From a bacterium (GTDB lineage Bacteria > Spirochaetota > UBA4802 > UBA5550), in the NCBI GenBank assembly GCA_024224995.1, contig JAAENB010000166.1, positions 1-6,589 on the forward strand: 6,589 bases of DNA, in the 5' to 3' direction. The translations under genes were made by a program, and so were the position numbers. Each line of letters begins with the position of its first letter. Position 1 is the stretch's first letter. A model generated the notes under the pieces. The model was not told where the DNA came from and made no database searches. It saw only the letters and a list, made by a program, of their open reading frames with translations. Of this stretch, positions 1 to 6,570 are shown piece after piece.

Positions 1-28
1 ACCAGCCCCCCTGTGGAGGGGGGCTGGT
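1..28. repeat. GC-rich perfect hairpin at window start
   Basis: Eleven bases (ACCAGCCCCCC, 1-11) pair perfectly with 18-28 around a six-base loop (12-17). No T-run follows on the + strand (the next bases continue a GCTGGT-type repetition), so it is not a standard intrinsic terminator in that direction. It could be the 3' hairpin of a gene that ends before the window or a REP-like palindrome. The ACCAGCC heptamer also occurs in the outer arms of the repeat element at the far end of the window, which may be chance. Confidence 0.6.
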
Positions 29-153
29 GCTGGTGCTCACCCGAGCTCGAACGTGAATGGCGTTTGCAGGGAGAAAACCTCCGGGATGTTGTGTTGTGGT
101 TAATCTTATTGCGTGGGAAAAAAATGGTTGAAATTACATTTCCTTTTTGTAAA

Positions 154-176
154 AAGTAATTGAGAATTACTTCTCA
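154..176. promoter_or_regulatory. Overlapping inverted repeats upstream of the synthase gene
   Basis: AAGTAATT (154-161) is the exact reverse complement of AATTACTT (165-172), with a 3-base loop. A second perfect palindrome, TGAGAA (161-166) and TTCTCA (171-176), shares the same bases, so only one of the two hairpins can form in a transcript at a time. A smaller CTTTTT/AAAAAG inverted repeat lies just before (143-156). The rest of the 251-base upstream region shows no convincing -35/-10 pair and no gene. These repeats could be an operator for the three-gene operon, but their function is inferred only from position. Confidence 0.4.
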
Positions 177-251
177 GATGTGTGGCAAATAACGTTGTCA
201 GGGAACTGAGCAAAACTGCTTCCAGGGCACAATAACTCTTTTGGAGAATTT

Positions 252-1295
252 ATGCTGGATAGAATATTTAAGCGCAATAAAGAGGGGCGGAAGGGGATAT
301 ATATCGCGGAGATTGGGCTTAATCATAATGGAGATTATGCGGTAGCAGCTAATATGATACGGGCAGCGCATAAAGCCGGGGCGGATGCGGTTAAGTTTCA
401 GACTTTTGTGCCGGAGAATATGAATTCGATCTATACAACATCCCTGCTGGAACAGGGAGTTGAGGAAAATCCCGGAACCGGGCTGGTGGAATTCTTTCGG
501 CAGTTTGTTTTTTCAATTGAAGAGTACCGGGATTTACAGGCCCAGGCACAGGAACTGGGCCTGGTTTTTTTCTCAACGCCCTTTGACCGGGAGTCACTTG
601 AGTTGCTGGAAGAGCTGGCAGTTCCGCTCTATAAGATTGCGTCATCGGAGCTCACCAATCTGCCCCTGATCAAACAAATAGCAGGGACAGGAAAACCGGC
701 TCTTCTTTCCACCGGCATGGCCCGGGAAGAAGAGATAGGACTGGCAATTGAGCTATTTGAAAAAGAAAGTAATGCTGATATTATATTGATGCATTGTGTC
801 TCACTATATCCCCCGGAGCCGGCAGAAGTGAACCTGGGGAGGATTTCCGCTCTAAAAGAGAGATTTAACCGTGAAGTGGGCTATTCGGATCATGCCCCTG
901 AGCATGATGCATCGCTTCTGGCTGCTTCTCTTGGAGTACGGATATTTGAAAAGCATTTTACTATTGACAGGGGATATGAATGCCCTGATATGGTAGTTTC
1001 TCTCTCTCCCGGAGCCTTTGCCGATATGATCGGCAGCATTGAAAAAGCTATTTCCATGATGGGAGACGGATCTATTTCATATAAAGGAAAGGAAGCAGAT
1101 ACCGCCCAGGCAGCACGGAGATCCCTGTTTGCAAAGCGGTTTATTCCCGGGGGCACGATTATAGAGGCAGAAGACCTGGCTGCTCTCAGGCCCGGAACCG
1201 GGATCCCGGTCTATGAGATAGATACAATTATTGGAAAAGAGAGCAGGGTTGATATAAAAAAAGATTTTTTAATACGAAAAGAGTTTTTTGAATAA
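252..1295 (+). CDS. NeuB-family sialic/nonulosonic acid synthase with C-terminal SAF domain
   Basis: This family condenses phosphoenolpyruvate with an amino-hexose (ManNAc or a related sugar) to make a nine-carbon acid such as sialic, legionaminic or pseudaminic acid, in the cytoplasm. Residues 15-260 form the NeuB barrel: AEIGLNHNG (19-27), KFQTF (48-52), STPFD (108-112), KIASSE (128-133), STGMA (153-157), GYSDH (210-214) and EKHFTID (233-239). The two histidines expected to bind the metal, H214 and H235, are present. Residues ~289-345 form the SAF/antifreeze-like domain with LRPGTGIP. At 347 aa the length is normal for the family. GGAG at 243-246, five bases before the ATG, supports this start. 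One oddity is that the usual GPDH motif reads CPDM (244-247). The exact sugar product cannot be told from sequence alone; a SpsE- or PseI-type role is possible. It heads a probable operon with the next two genes, suggesting a surface-glycan role. Confidence 0.93.
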   Translation: MLDRIFKRNKEGRKGIYIAEIGLNHNGDYAVAANMIRAAHKAGADAVKFQTFVPENMNSIYTTSLLEQGVEENPGTGLVEFFRQFVFSIEEYRDLQAQAQELGLVFFSTPFDRESLELLEELAVPLYKIASSELTNLPLIKQIAGTGKPALLSTGMAREEEIGLAIELFEKESNADIILMHCVSLYPPEPAEVNLGRISALKERFNREVGYSDHAPEHDASLLAASLGVRIFEKHFTIDRGYECPDMVVSLSPGAFADMIGSIEKAISMMGDGSISYKGKEADTAQAARRSLFAKRFIPGGTIIEAEDLAALRPGTGIPVYEIDTIIGKESRVDIKKDFLIRKEFFE

Positions 1296-1309
1296 GAAGG
1301 AGTTCGTCC

Positions 1310-1822
1310 ATGAAGTTTCGCAGGTTTATTATTATTTTATTGCCAATATTTTTTATGCAGTGTTCCATGTATTACTATTTTTTTAAAGATGAGAGCACGT
1401 TTTTTACCCCCCGGGAGAGGCAGATGCTTGCTTCAACAACACAGGCCGTTGGTTATGATTACGGGTATGACGTGAAAGTCTCTCTTGATTATGTTTTCCC
1501 CGCAGCTCCCGGAGACGGAGATATTTCCGGAAAGGGAAGTGCCATGGCAACTGCTCTTGCGACCTATGACGGAAAGGCTGTAGTGGCATTTTATGAAAAG
1601 ATGTATACCCTGCGGGCAATGACCCTGTTTAAAATGGCTGAATATAAAGAAGATGAGGATTGGAAGGAATTTACGTATATTGAAAAATATCTCTTGCCGT
1701 CCCTGGAAAAATATGTTACCCTGCTGCAAGGGCAGGCGTTGAGAAAAGAAGCGTCTTACGGAAGCATAATCGAAAAACGGAAGAAATTGATCGAAGATAT
1801 AGTAAATGAAGAACTGGATTAA
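1310..1822 (+). CDS. Small exported or lipoprotein-like protein of unknown function
   Basis: I do not recognise this 170-aa protein. It begins with a charged N-terminus (KFRR), a hydrophobic stretch (residues 6-16) and a cysteine at 18, which looks like a short signal peptide or lipoprotein signal. The bases around the cysteine (FMQC) do not match the standard lipobox, since glutamine occupies -1, so lipidation is uncertain; relaxed lipoboxes are known in spirochaetes. An aromatic YYYFF patch follows at 21-25. The rest is soluble and rich in charged residues, with probable helices in the C-terminal half (~95-170) ending in a lysine/glutamate-rich segment. A good ribosome site, AAGGAG at 1297-1302, sits seven bases before the ATG. 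It starts 14 bases after the synthase stop, so it is probably co-transcribed with it and may act in the envelope with the downstream deacetylase. Confidence 0.8.
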   Translation: MKFRRFIIILLPIFFMQCSMYYYFFKDESTFFTPRERQMLASTTQAVGYDYGYDVKVSLDYVFPAAPGDGDISGKGSAMATALATYDGKAVVAFYEKMYTLRAMTLFKMAEYKEDEDWKEFTYIEKYLLPSLEKYVTLLQGQALRKEASYGSIIEKRKKLIEDIVNEELD

Positions 1823-1847
1823 AATTTAAAACTTTTAACTGTAACGT

Positions 1848-3143
1848 ATGAAATATGCTGCATCAATTTTACTTGTAGTGGTGGTGATTTCTACCGGCAT
1901 CCTGGTCGCTGCATCCGGACGCGCGCCCGGGGTGGATGTGTTGTGTTATCACTATTTTTTGGGTAATAAAAACCAGTACAGCTTTTCATATGAAGAATTA
2001 CGAAAGCATATTCAATATTTTCGAAAAAAAGGGTATACCTTTGTAACACTGTCATCGCTTGTACAGGGAAAAGTAAAGGGGGGGAAGAATATACTACTCT
2101 CCATTGATGACGGGAATTCGAATATTTATGATACATACTATAGGGTCCTCAAGCCATTACAAATAAAACCGCTGCTTGCCATATATCCCTCAGTTATCAG
2201 TAAAAAGAAGAATGCCCTTACCTGGAAGCAGTTAAAAGAGCTGGCAGATGATGGATGCGGCATCGCGGCACACGGGTATACACACCGGTTTATGACCCAA
2301 AAATTCTACAATGCCGACAAAAAATTCTTTTACAATGAGATTGTTCTTCCTAAAAAGATCCTGGAAAGGAGACTTGGAAAGACGATCAATACCTTTGTGT
2401 ATCCTTATGGTGTCAGGAGTGCTGCTGCCATTAAAGCAGTGCAAAAAGCAGGATACCGCTATGCCTTAACAATTGATCCCGGAACAATTCCCCAGCCCCT
2501 TCCTGCCGGGAAGAGCCGCTATGAACTACCACGGTATATGGTTACCCGGCATAACCGGAAAAAGCTTTTTGCAGCAATAACGGGTAAGCCGGTGTTGAAA
2601 AAACCTGTTGTAGCAGCCATGAGAAAGAAAAATGATGTTGATATTCGTCAAAAAGAGTTTTTTTCGCCTGAAACAGAAGCCGGGCGTGAAGAGAAAGTCT
2701 CCCTTCCTGTTAACCAGCCTGTCTTCTCTGAAACGCCGGTCCTGGTTCGGCATGTTTCTAACACAGACAGCTTAAAGAAACTGGTAAAGGCCGATCCCCT
2801 TGCAATACAGGACGGGATTGTTGACATATTCGAGTATAATGTCAAAAAAAATGCCGATGCTGCCCTGTATGCGGCAGCAGAAAGTATTGAAATAAAAACC
2901 GGCGGAGAAACAGTGGGGGCTGCATTTCAGGCTTTTAAGGAGCCGGTTCCCATTAGCTGGCCTCTAAAACATGAATCTGAAGGCGGTTTACAGGGGATTA
3001 GAGAATTTTATTTGCACACAACCAGGGATACGTATACTTATCTTTCCGGGCTTGGTTTATACATCAGGAAAAAACTGGATGCAAAAAAGCCGGATTTAAA
3101 GAAACTCTATAAAGAGTATATGACCACTCCCGACAATCCCTAG
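1848..3143 (+). CDS. Exported polysaccharide deacetylase (CE4/NodB fold, PgaB/IcaB-like) with C-terminal extension
   Basis: The product is likely an extracytoplasmic carbohydrate N-deacetylase acting on a surface polysaccharide. Residues 4-23 form a signal peptide or anchor. CYHYF (33-37) places a His after Tyr as in PgaB/IcaB-type enzymes. The CE4 motifs follow: SIDDGN (85-90), with D87 the likely catalytic base and D88 a metal ligand, HGYTH (142-146) with both metal histidines, and YPYG (185-188). LPRYMVTR near 227-234 marks the end of the fold. The final ~180 residues match no domain I know; they contain a variable linker (~250-300) and then a more ordered, partly helical stretch. No clear Shine-Dalgarno precedes the ATG (the upstream bases are AT-rich), so initiation may depend on coupling with the gene 25 bases upstream. 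The start is kept because it gives an intact signal peptide. The true substrate (poly-GlcNAc, peptidoglycan or another glycan) is unknown. Confidence 0.88.
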   Translation: MKYAASILLVVVVISTGILVAASGRAPGVDVLCYHYFLGNKNQYSFSYEELRKHIQYFRKKGYTFVTLSSLVQGKVKGGKNILLSIDDGNSNIYDTYYRVLKPLQIKPLLAIYPSVISKKKNALTWKQLKELADDGCGIAAHGYTHRFMTQKFYNADKKFFYNEIVLPKKILERRLGKTINTFVYPYGVRSAAAIKAVQKAGYRYALTIDPGTIPQPLPAGKSRYELPRYMVTRHNRKKLFAAITGKPVLKKPVVAAMRKKNDVDIRQKEFFSPETEAGREEKVSLPVNQPVFSETPVLVRHVSNTDSLKKLVKADPLAIQDGIVDIFEYNVKKNADAALYAAAESIEIKTGGETVGAAFQAFKEPVPISWPLKHESEGGLQGIREFYLHTTRDTYTYLSGLGLYIRKKLDAKKPDLKKLYKEYMTTPDNP

Positions 3144-3176
3144 ACAGGTATTATTATGGATAATAATTCATCTGTC
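3143..3176. other. Hairpin overlapping the deacetylase stop codon
   Basis: ATTATTAT (3150-3157) and ATAATAAT (3160-3167) are perfect inverted repeats, and an outer GACAG (3143-3147, including the last base of the stop codon) pairs with CTGTC (3172-3176) across short unpaired bases. It sits where a terminator of the three-gene operon would be expected, but the stem is weak and no clean T-run follows, so intrinsic termination is uncertain. An RNA-stabilising or processing structure is another option. Confidence 0.4.
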
Positions 3177-3224
3177 CGTATTTGGTTTTCCTCATTTACC
3201 GGTCGTATTGGTAGAAGTCTATGG

Positions 3225-3266
3225 TTAATTATACCTTGACGGGGAACTCTACAGTAGTATAATTAA
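3225..3266. promoter_or_regulatory. 9-base inverted repeat bracketing the -35 and covering the -10
   Basis: TTAATTATA (3225-3233) is the exact reverse complement of TATAATTAA (3258-3266). The left arm ends two bases before the -35 box and the right arm contains the whole -10 box. The arm centres are 33 bases apart, about three helical turns, so a dimeric repressor could bridge them. Both arms are purely AT in an AT-rich gap, so chance is a real alternative. Confidence 0.3.
3236..3263 (+). promoter_or_regulatory. Sigma70-type promoter for the sensor kinase gene
   Basis: TTGACG (3236-3241) and a perfect TATAAT (3258-3263) are separated by 16 bases. The first base of the downstream ATG lies eight bases after the -10 box, so transcription would begin at or within about two bases of the start codon (3269-3271). 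It is the best promoter match in the window and lies in the only sizeable gap between the operon and the signalling genes. Confidence 0.62.
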
Positions 3267-3270
3267 AAAT

Positions 3271-5220
3271 ATGAAAGAACGCAAAAGGATTGGGATCCTT
3301 ATATTTATTATGTTAATTGCGGCACTGATTGTAGGGGGAGTCTCAATTGGCATCCTCTATGGAACTGCCATAAATGAGCAAAAGGAACGTCTTGTTGATA
3401 CGGTAAAATTTCAGGCCCGTCTCATCGAAGCCGTGGCGCAGTTCAATGCTGAATTTACTCATAAAGATTTAAAAAAAGATTCGCAGGCTGCAACTATCAA
3501 ACAGATTCTTGAAGCCCATAAAAACTATGAATTGACCCGAAGAACAATGGAAATAATGCTGGCTTTCCGGCAGCACAATGTCATCAATTTTTTACACCGG
3601 CATCGCTATGGATCTTCATCAGTGACCCCCACAAAGCTGGCGGAACCAATGCGCCTGGCATTAGAGGGTAAATCGGGTATCATCACCGGTGTTGATTATA
3701 AAGGAGCGACTGTGCTTGCGGCTTATGAACCTGTGCCGGAGCTTAGCATAGGAATCGTGGCCAAGGTTGACCTTGCCGAAGTTCGCAGACCTTTTGTAAG
3801 GGCCGGAATTCTCATTTTGATCTGCGCCTTTTTGATCATTTTAGCAGGAGCTGTAGTATTCAGAAAGTTAAGTGACCCGCTGGTAAGTAACCTTGAAGAG
3901 CAGGCTCATGAACTGGAAAAGAAAAATATTTCTCTTCTGGCTGAAATCAAGGAACGCAAACAGGCGGAAAATGATTTAGGGAGGAGCAGGGACGAGTTAG
4001 TCCTGTACCGGAATCATCTTGAAGACCTGGTAAAAGACCGCACAGCAGAATTGGAACGTGAGAGCAAAGAACGGCAGCGCCTGGAAGAAATAAAGGATGA
4101 ACTCTATCTTAATCTTGTGGCGCTCTGGGGGCTTGCCCGGCTGCAGGACGAGTCGCTCATGACCCTTTCTGATTATATACTCAAAGAGATTTGCAGGATA
4201 ACCGGGAGTAACTATGGTTTCTACGGTTTTTTGAATGAAGACGAAACCGTTATGCAATTATACTCATGGTCGGAAGAAGCCCTGGCGGATTGCGCTGTAA
4301 AAGATAAAGTCATTGAGTATCCAATAGAAAAAGCCGGTATTTGGGGGGATGCCGTCAGGAAAAGAAAAATTATTCTTATTAATGACTATAATGAAGATTT
4401 TGAAGGGAAAAAGGGAATTCCCGAAGGCCATGTGGCGCTTACCCGGGTTCTTGCTGTTCCCGTATTCGACAGGGGGAAAATCGCTGCTATTGGGGTTGTG
4501 GCGAATAAGGACCTGGAATATACTGAGGACGATATTAACCAATTAAAAACGTTTCTCAATAACGCTTTTATTATTACGGGGCGCAAAAAAATTGAAGAGG
4601 AAATGAAAGCCTCGCTTCTGGAAAAAGAGATCCTGTTAAAAGAGGTCCATCACCGGGTAAAAAATAATTTGCAGGTTATTTCCAGTATGCTTAACCTCCA
4701 GTCCAGGTATATTAGCGATACATCGGTTTTAAATATGTTAAAAGAGGCCGGGAGCAGAATACAATCCATGGCTCTTATTCATAAAAAGCTTTATGAGTCG
4801 GAAAAGCTTTCCGATATCCATTTCGGTGAATACGCGCAGGGAGTAATAAAGGAGCTTTTAAGAAGTTATGGTGCCATTGGAGAAATAACCGTAGATATAA
4901 AGGCTGAGGATAGTATGCTGGGAATAAATTCCGCGATTCCCTGCGCTCTTATAATGCATGAACTGGTAACAAACTCTATTAAATATGCTTTTCCGAAGAG
5001 TAAAAATAACAGAATAACGATTAGTTTTTGTACTCTTGAAACCGGGGAATTGGAATTGAAAATTTGCGATAATGGAGTGGGATTACCGGAAGAAATAAAT
5101 CCGGAAGAGAAAAAAACGCTGGGATTAAGCATTGTTGCGATCTTAACGGAACAGTTAGATGGCCGTCTTGAAGTAGATCGAAAAAATGGTACCGCAGTTA
5201 CAATCACATTCAAGGAGTAG
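3271..5220 (+). CDS. Membrane sensor histidine kinase: extracytoplasmic sensor, GAF, HisKA_2, HATPase
   Basis: This 649-aa kinase has a short basic N-terminus, a first membrane helix (~7-28), an extracytoplasmic region (~29-175) that looks Cache-like near its end, and a second helix (~178-197). A long charged coiled coil (~205-280) leads to a GAF domain (~285-437). The kinase core is HisKA_2 type: EVHHRVKNNLQ (458-468), where H461 is the expected phosphorylated histidine by alignment with single-His relatives. HATPase motifs follow: N-box HELVTNSIKYAF (N568), DNGVGLP (600-606) and TLGLSIV (616-622). All key residues are present, so it should be active. Two input sites are implied, one outside the membrane and one cytoplasmic (GAF). 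There is no ribosome site before the ATG, and no in-frame ATG, GTG or TTG lies between it and the upstream stop at 3226-3228; the next Met (M14) would cut the first helix. The receiver protein encoded five bases downstream is the likely partner. Confidence 0.92.
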   Translation: MKERKRIGILIFIMLIAALIVGGVSIGILYGTAINEQKERLVDTVKFQARLIEAVAQFNAEFTHKDLKKDSQAATIKQILEAHKNYELTRRTMEIMLAFRQHNVINFLHRHRYGSSSVTPTKLAEPMRLALEGKSGIITGVDYKGATVLAAYEPVPELSIGIVAKVDLAEVRRPFVRAGILILICAFLIILAGAVVFRKLSDPLVSNLEEQAHELEKKNISLLAEIKERKQAENDLGRSRDELVLYRNHLEDLVKDRTAELERESKERQRLEEIKDELYLNLVALWGLARLQDESLMTLSDYILKEICRITGSNYGFYGFLNEDETVMQLYSWSEEALADCAVKDKVIEYPIEKAGIWGDAVRKRKIILINDYNEDFEGKKGIPEGHVALTRVLAVPVFDRGKIAAIGVVANKDLEYTEDDINQLKTFLNNAFIITGRKKIEEEMKASLLEKEILLKEVHHRVKNNLQVISSMLNLQSRYISDTSVLNMLKEAGSRIQSMALIHKKLYESEKLSDIHFGEYAQGVIKELLRSYGAIGEITVDIKAEDSMLGINSAIPCALIMHELVTNSIKYAFPKSKNNRITISFCTLETGELELKICDNGVGLPEEINPEEKKTLGLSIVAILTEQLDGRLEVDRKNGTAVTITFKE

Positions 5221-5225
5221 GGATC

Positions 5226-6371
5226 ATGTCGGCTGTGCGTATACTGATCGTTGAAGATGAAGGACTTTTCGCCCGGGATCTACAGCTTCTACTTGAGGAA
5301 AAGGGGTATACTGTTCCGGGTATTGTTAATTCCGGAAAAAAAGCCATTGAGCAGGCAGAGAAACTAGAGCCGGACCTGGTATTGATGGACATCAGGCTAA
5401 AAGGGAAAATGGATGGAATTGAAGCAGCTGAGTATATCCGCTTAAACTTTGATATTCCCGTAGTCTATCTTACGGCCTATACCAACAATACAATCATTGA
5501 GCGCGCCAAAATATCAGAGCCTTTTGGGTATATTGTGAAGCCTGTTCAAGAGAAGGAATTATATATTGCGATTGAAATGGCTCTCTACAAGCACAGGATG
5601 GAAAATGAGTTGAAAGAGGCTCACCGGGAATTAAAAAAACTCAATGACACAAAAGATATATTTTTTTCTATTATCGCCCACGACCTGAAGGGGCCATTAA
5701 GTACGTTTGTCAATGTTATTGAAACACTGTCGGAATCGGATGAATCGTTCCTTCAGGAGAATTTGCAAATGTTTCTCGGGGAAATGGGAAATTCAGCTAA
5801 GAATATTCATGCTTTACTGATAAACTTATTGGAATGGTCTTCTTTGCAGCGCGGTTTAGTGGAGTTTCATCCAAAAAAAACAGATCTATACGAAATTATA
5901 TCAACAAGCATTTTTACGTTGTTTATGGAAAGCGCGAAACAGAAGAATGTTGAATTAATAAACTGTATTAACCCCGGCACTTCCTTTACTACCGATGACA
6001 ATATGATCCGGACTATTCTGCGGAACCTGGTTTCCAACGCGCTTAAATTTACCGGGCAGGGAGGCCGGGTAAAAATCTCCGCTAAAGCCGGTAATGAGAT
6101 TATGCGAATTATGGTTTCCGATACCGGTATTGGTATGGGCGAGAAAGAAAAAAACAAATTATTCCGGATCGATCAAAAAATAAAAAACAAGGGAACCGCA
6201 GGAGAAACAGGCTCCGGGTTGGGCCTGATTTTATGTAGAGAGCTTTTGGAAAAAATGGGCGGAACCATTGAGATGGAAAGCGAAGCTGGTAAAGGGAGCA
6301 CTTTTACCGTTGCACTGCCCCTACACGGTGTTTATTTGGGGTCACACCTCTGTGGTGTTAACCCGGGATAA
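5226..6371 (+). CDS. Response regulator-histidine kinase hybrid (REC-HisKA-HATPase), soluble
   Basis: Residues 3-120 form a CheY-like receiver with acidic pocket E10/D11, phosphoacceptor D55 (LVLMDIR), T83 and K105 (VKP). After a short helix (~121-143) comes a HisKA dimerisation domain with H152 in IIAHDLKGPL, then an HATPase with N271 in the N-box (LRNLVSNALKFT), DTGIGM (299-304) and GSGLGL (329-334). There is no membrane helix and no DNA-binding or other output domain, so it most likely relays phosphate or tunes its kinase activity through the receiver. AAGGAG at 5212-5217, inside the end of the preceding gene and eight bases before the ATG, sets the start, and only five bases separate the genes. 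The usual family ending (STFTVALPL, to residue 366) is followed by 15 residues read from repeat-like DNA, so the present stop codon may not be the ancestral one. Confidence 0.9.
   Translation: MSAVRILIVEDEGLFARDLQLLLEEKGYTVPGIVNSGKKAIEQAEKLEPDLVLMDIRLKGKMDGIEAAEYIRLNFDIPVVYLTAYTNNTIIERAKISEPFGYIVKPVQEKELYIAIEMALYKHRMENELKEAHRELKKLNDTKDIFFSIIAHDLKGPLSTFVNVIETLSESDESFLQENLQMFLGEMGNSAKNIHALLINLLEWSSLQRGLVEFHPKKTDLYEIISTSIFTLFMESAKQKNVELINCINPGTSFTTDDNMIRTILRNLVSNALKFTGQGGRVKISAKAGNEIMRIMVSDTGIGMGEKEKNKLFRIDQKIKNKGTAGETGSGLGLILCRELLEKMGGTIEMESEAGKGSTFTVALPLHGVYLGSHLCGVNPG
6339..6364. repeat. Hairpin overlapping the 3' end of the hybrid kinase gene
   Basis: GGGT-C-ACACC (6339-6348) pairs with GGTGT-TA-ACCC (6354-6364) around a five-base loop (TCTGT), leaving a small internal bulge. 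It lies entirely inside the reading frame and encodes part of the unusual C-terminal tail. No T-run follows, so it is not a classic terminator. It has the form of a REP-like GGGGTC hairpin and adjoins the larger repeat element downstream. Confidence 0.5.
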
Positions 6372-6394
6372 AATCTTTGGAAACCAGCCCGTAA

Positions 6395-6415
6395 AGACGT
6401 TGCACTGCAACGTCT
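6395..6415. repeat. GACGTTGCA palindrome, left copy
   Basis: AGACGTTGCA (6395-6404) and TGCAACGTCT (6406-6415) form a perfect ten-base stem around a single C. A cruciform or stem-loop needs some central unpairing, so it may serve as a protein-binding site rather than an RNA hairpin. Very similar palindromes are, as far as I recall, scattered in high copy in several bacterial genomes. Confidence 0.7.
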
Positions 6416-6417
6416 CA

Positions 6418-6434
6418 AAACAGACCCCCTGTTT
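6418..6434. repeat. AAACAG/CTGTTT hairpin inside the element
   Basis: AAACAG (6418-6423) pairs perfectly with CTGTTT (6429-6434) around the loop ACCCC. It is followed by an A-rich run on the + strand, not T-rich, so it is unlikely to end + strand transcription. It competes with the longer-range pairing of 6416-6428 to 6505-6517. Confidence 0.4.
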
Positions 6435-6549
6435 AAAAAGAGTTTCTTGAGAGTGCTGACCCTGTATAGCGGGGAAAAAATAGGTCAGAAACTGTGTTGA
6501 TACCGGGGTCTATTTTGCGAAGATGCTCCGGCCAGGGTTTGGTTCTGAG

Positions 6550-6570
6550 AGACGTTGCAGTGCAACGCCT
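6550..6570. repeat. GACGTTGCA palindrome, right copy
   Basis: AGACGTTGCA (6550-6559) faces TGCAACGCCT (6561-6570) around a single G, with one mismatch at 6568. This is the partner of the left copy in inverted orientation and marks the outer part of the right arm of the element. Confidence 0.65.

Noticed and set aside
195..233. TTGTCA (195-200) as a -35 box for the synthase operon.
   Set aside because: No acceptable -10 hexamer lies 15-19 bases downstream, so no promoter was called.
3197..3213. TACC/GGTA inverted repeat in the intergenic region.
   Set aside because: Only four-base arms around an ACCGGT centre; too short to support an operator claim.
4866..5213. A 115-codon open frame on the minus strand opposite the kinase HATPase region.
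   Set aside because: It is antisense to strongly conserved kinase motifs, has a composition typical of a shadow frame and resembles no protein.
6309..6318. The GTTGCACTGC sequence in the kinase C-terminus also occurs in the left palindrome at 6399-6408.
   Set aside because: Here it encodes the normal VALP ending of the HATPase domain and lacks the mirrored half, so the ten-base match is most likely chance.
6268..6450. A 60-codon + strand open frame overlapping the hybrid kinase end and the repeat element.
   Set aside because: It overlaps the kinase in another frame, has no ribosome site and runs through palindromic repeat DNA.
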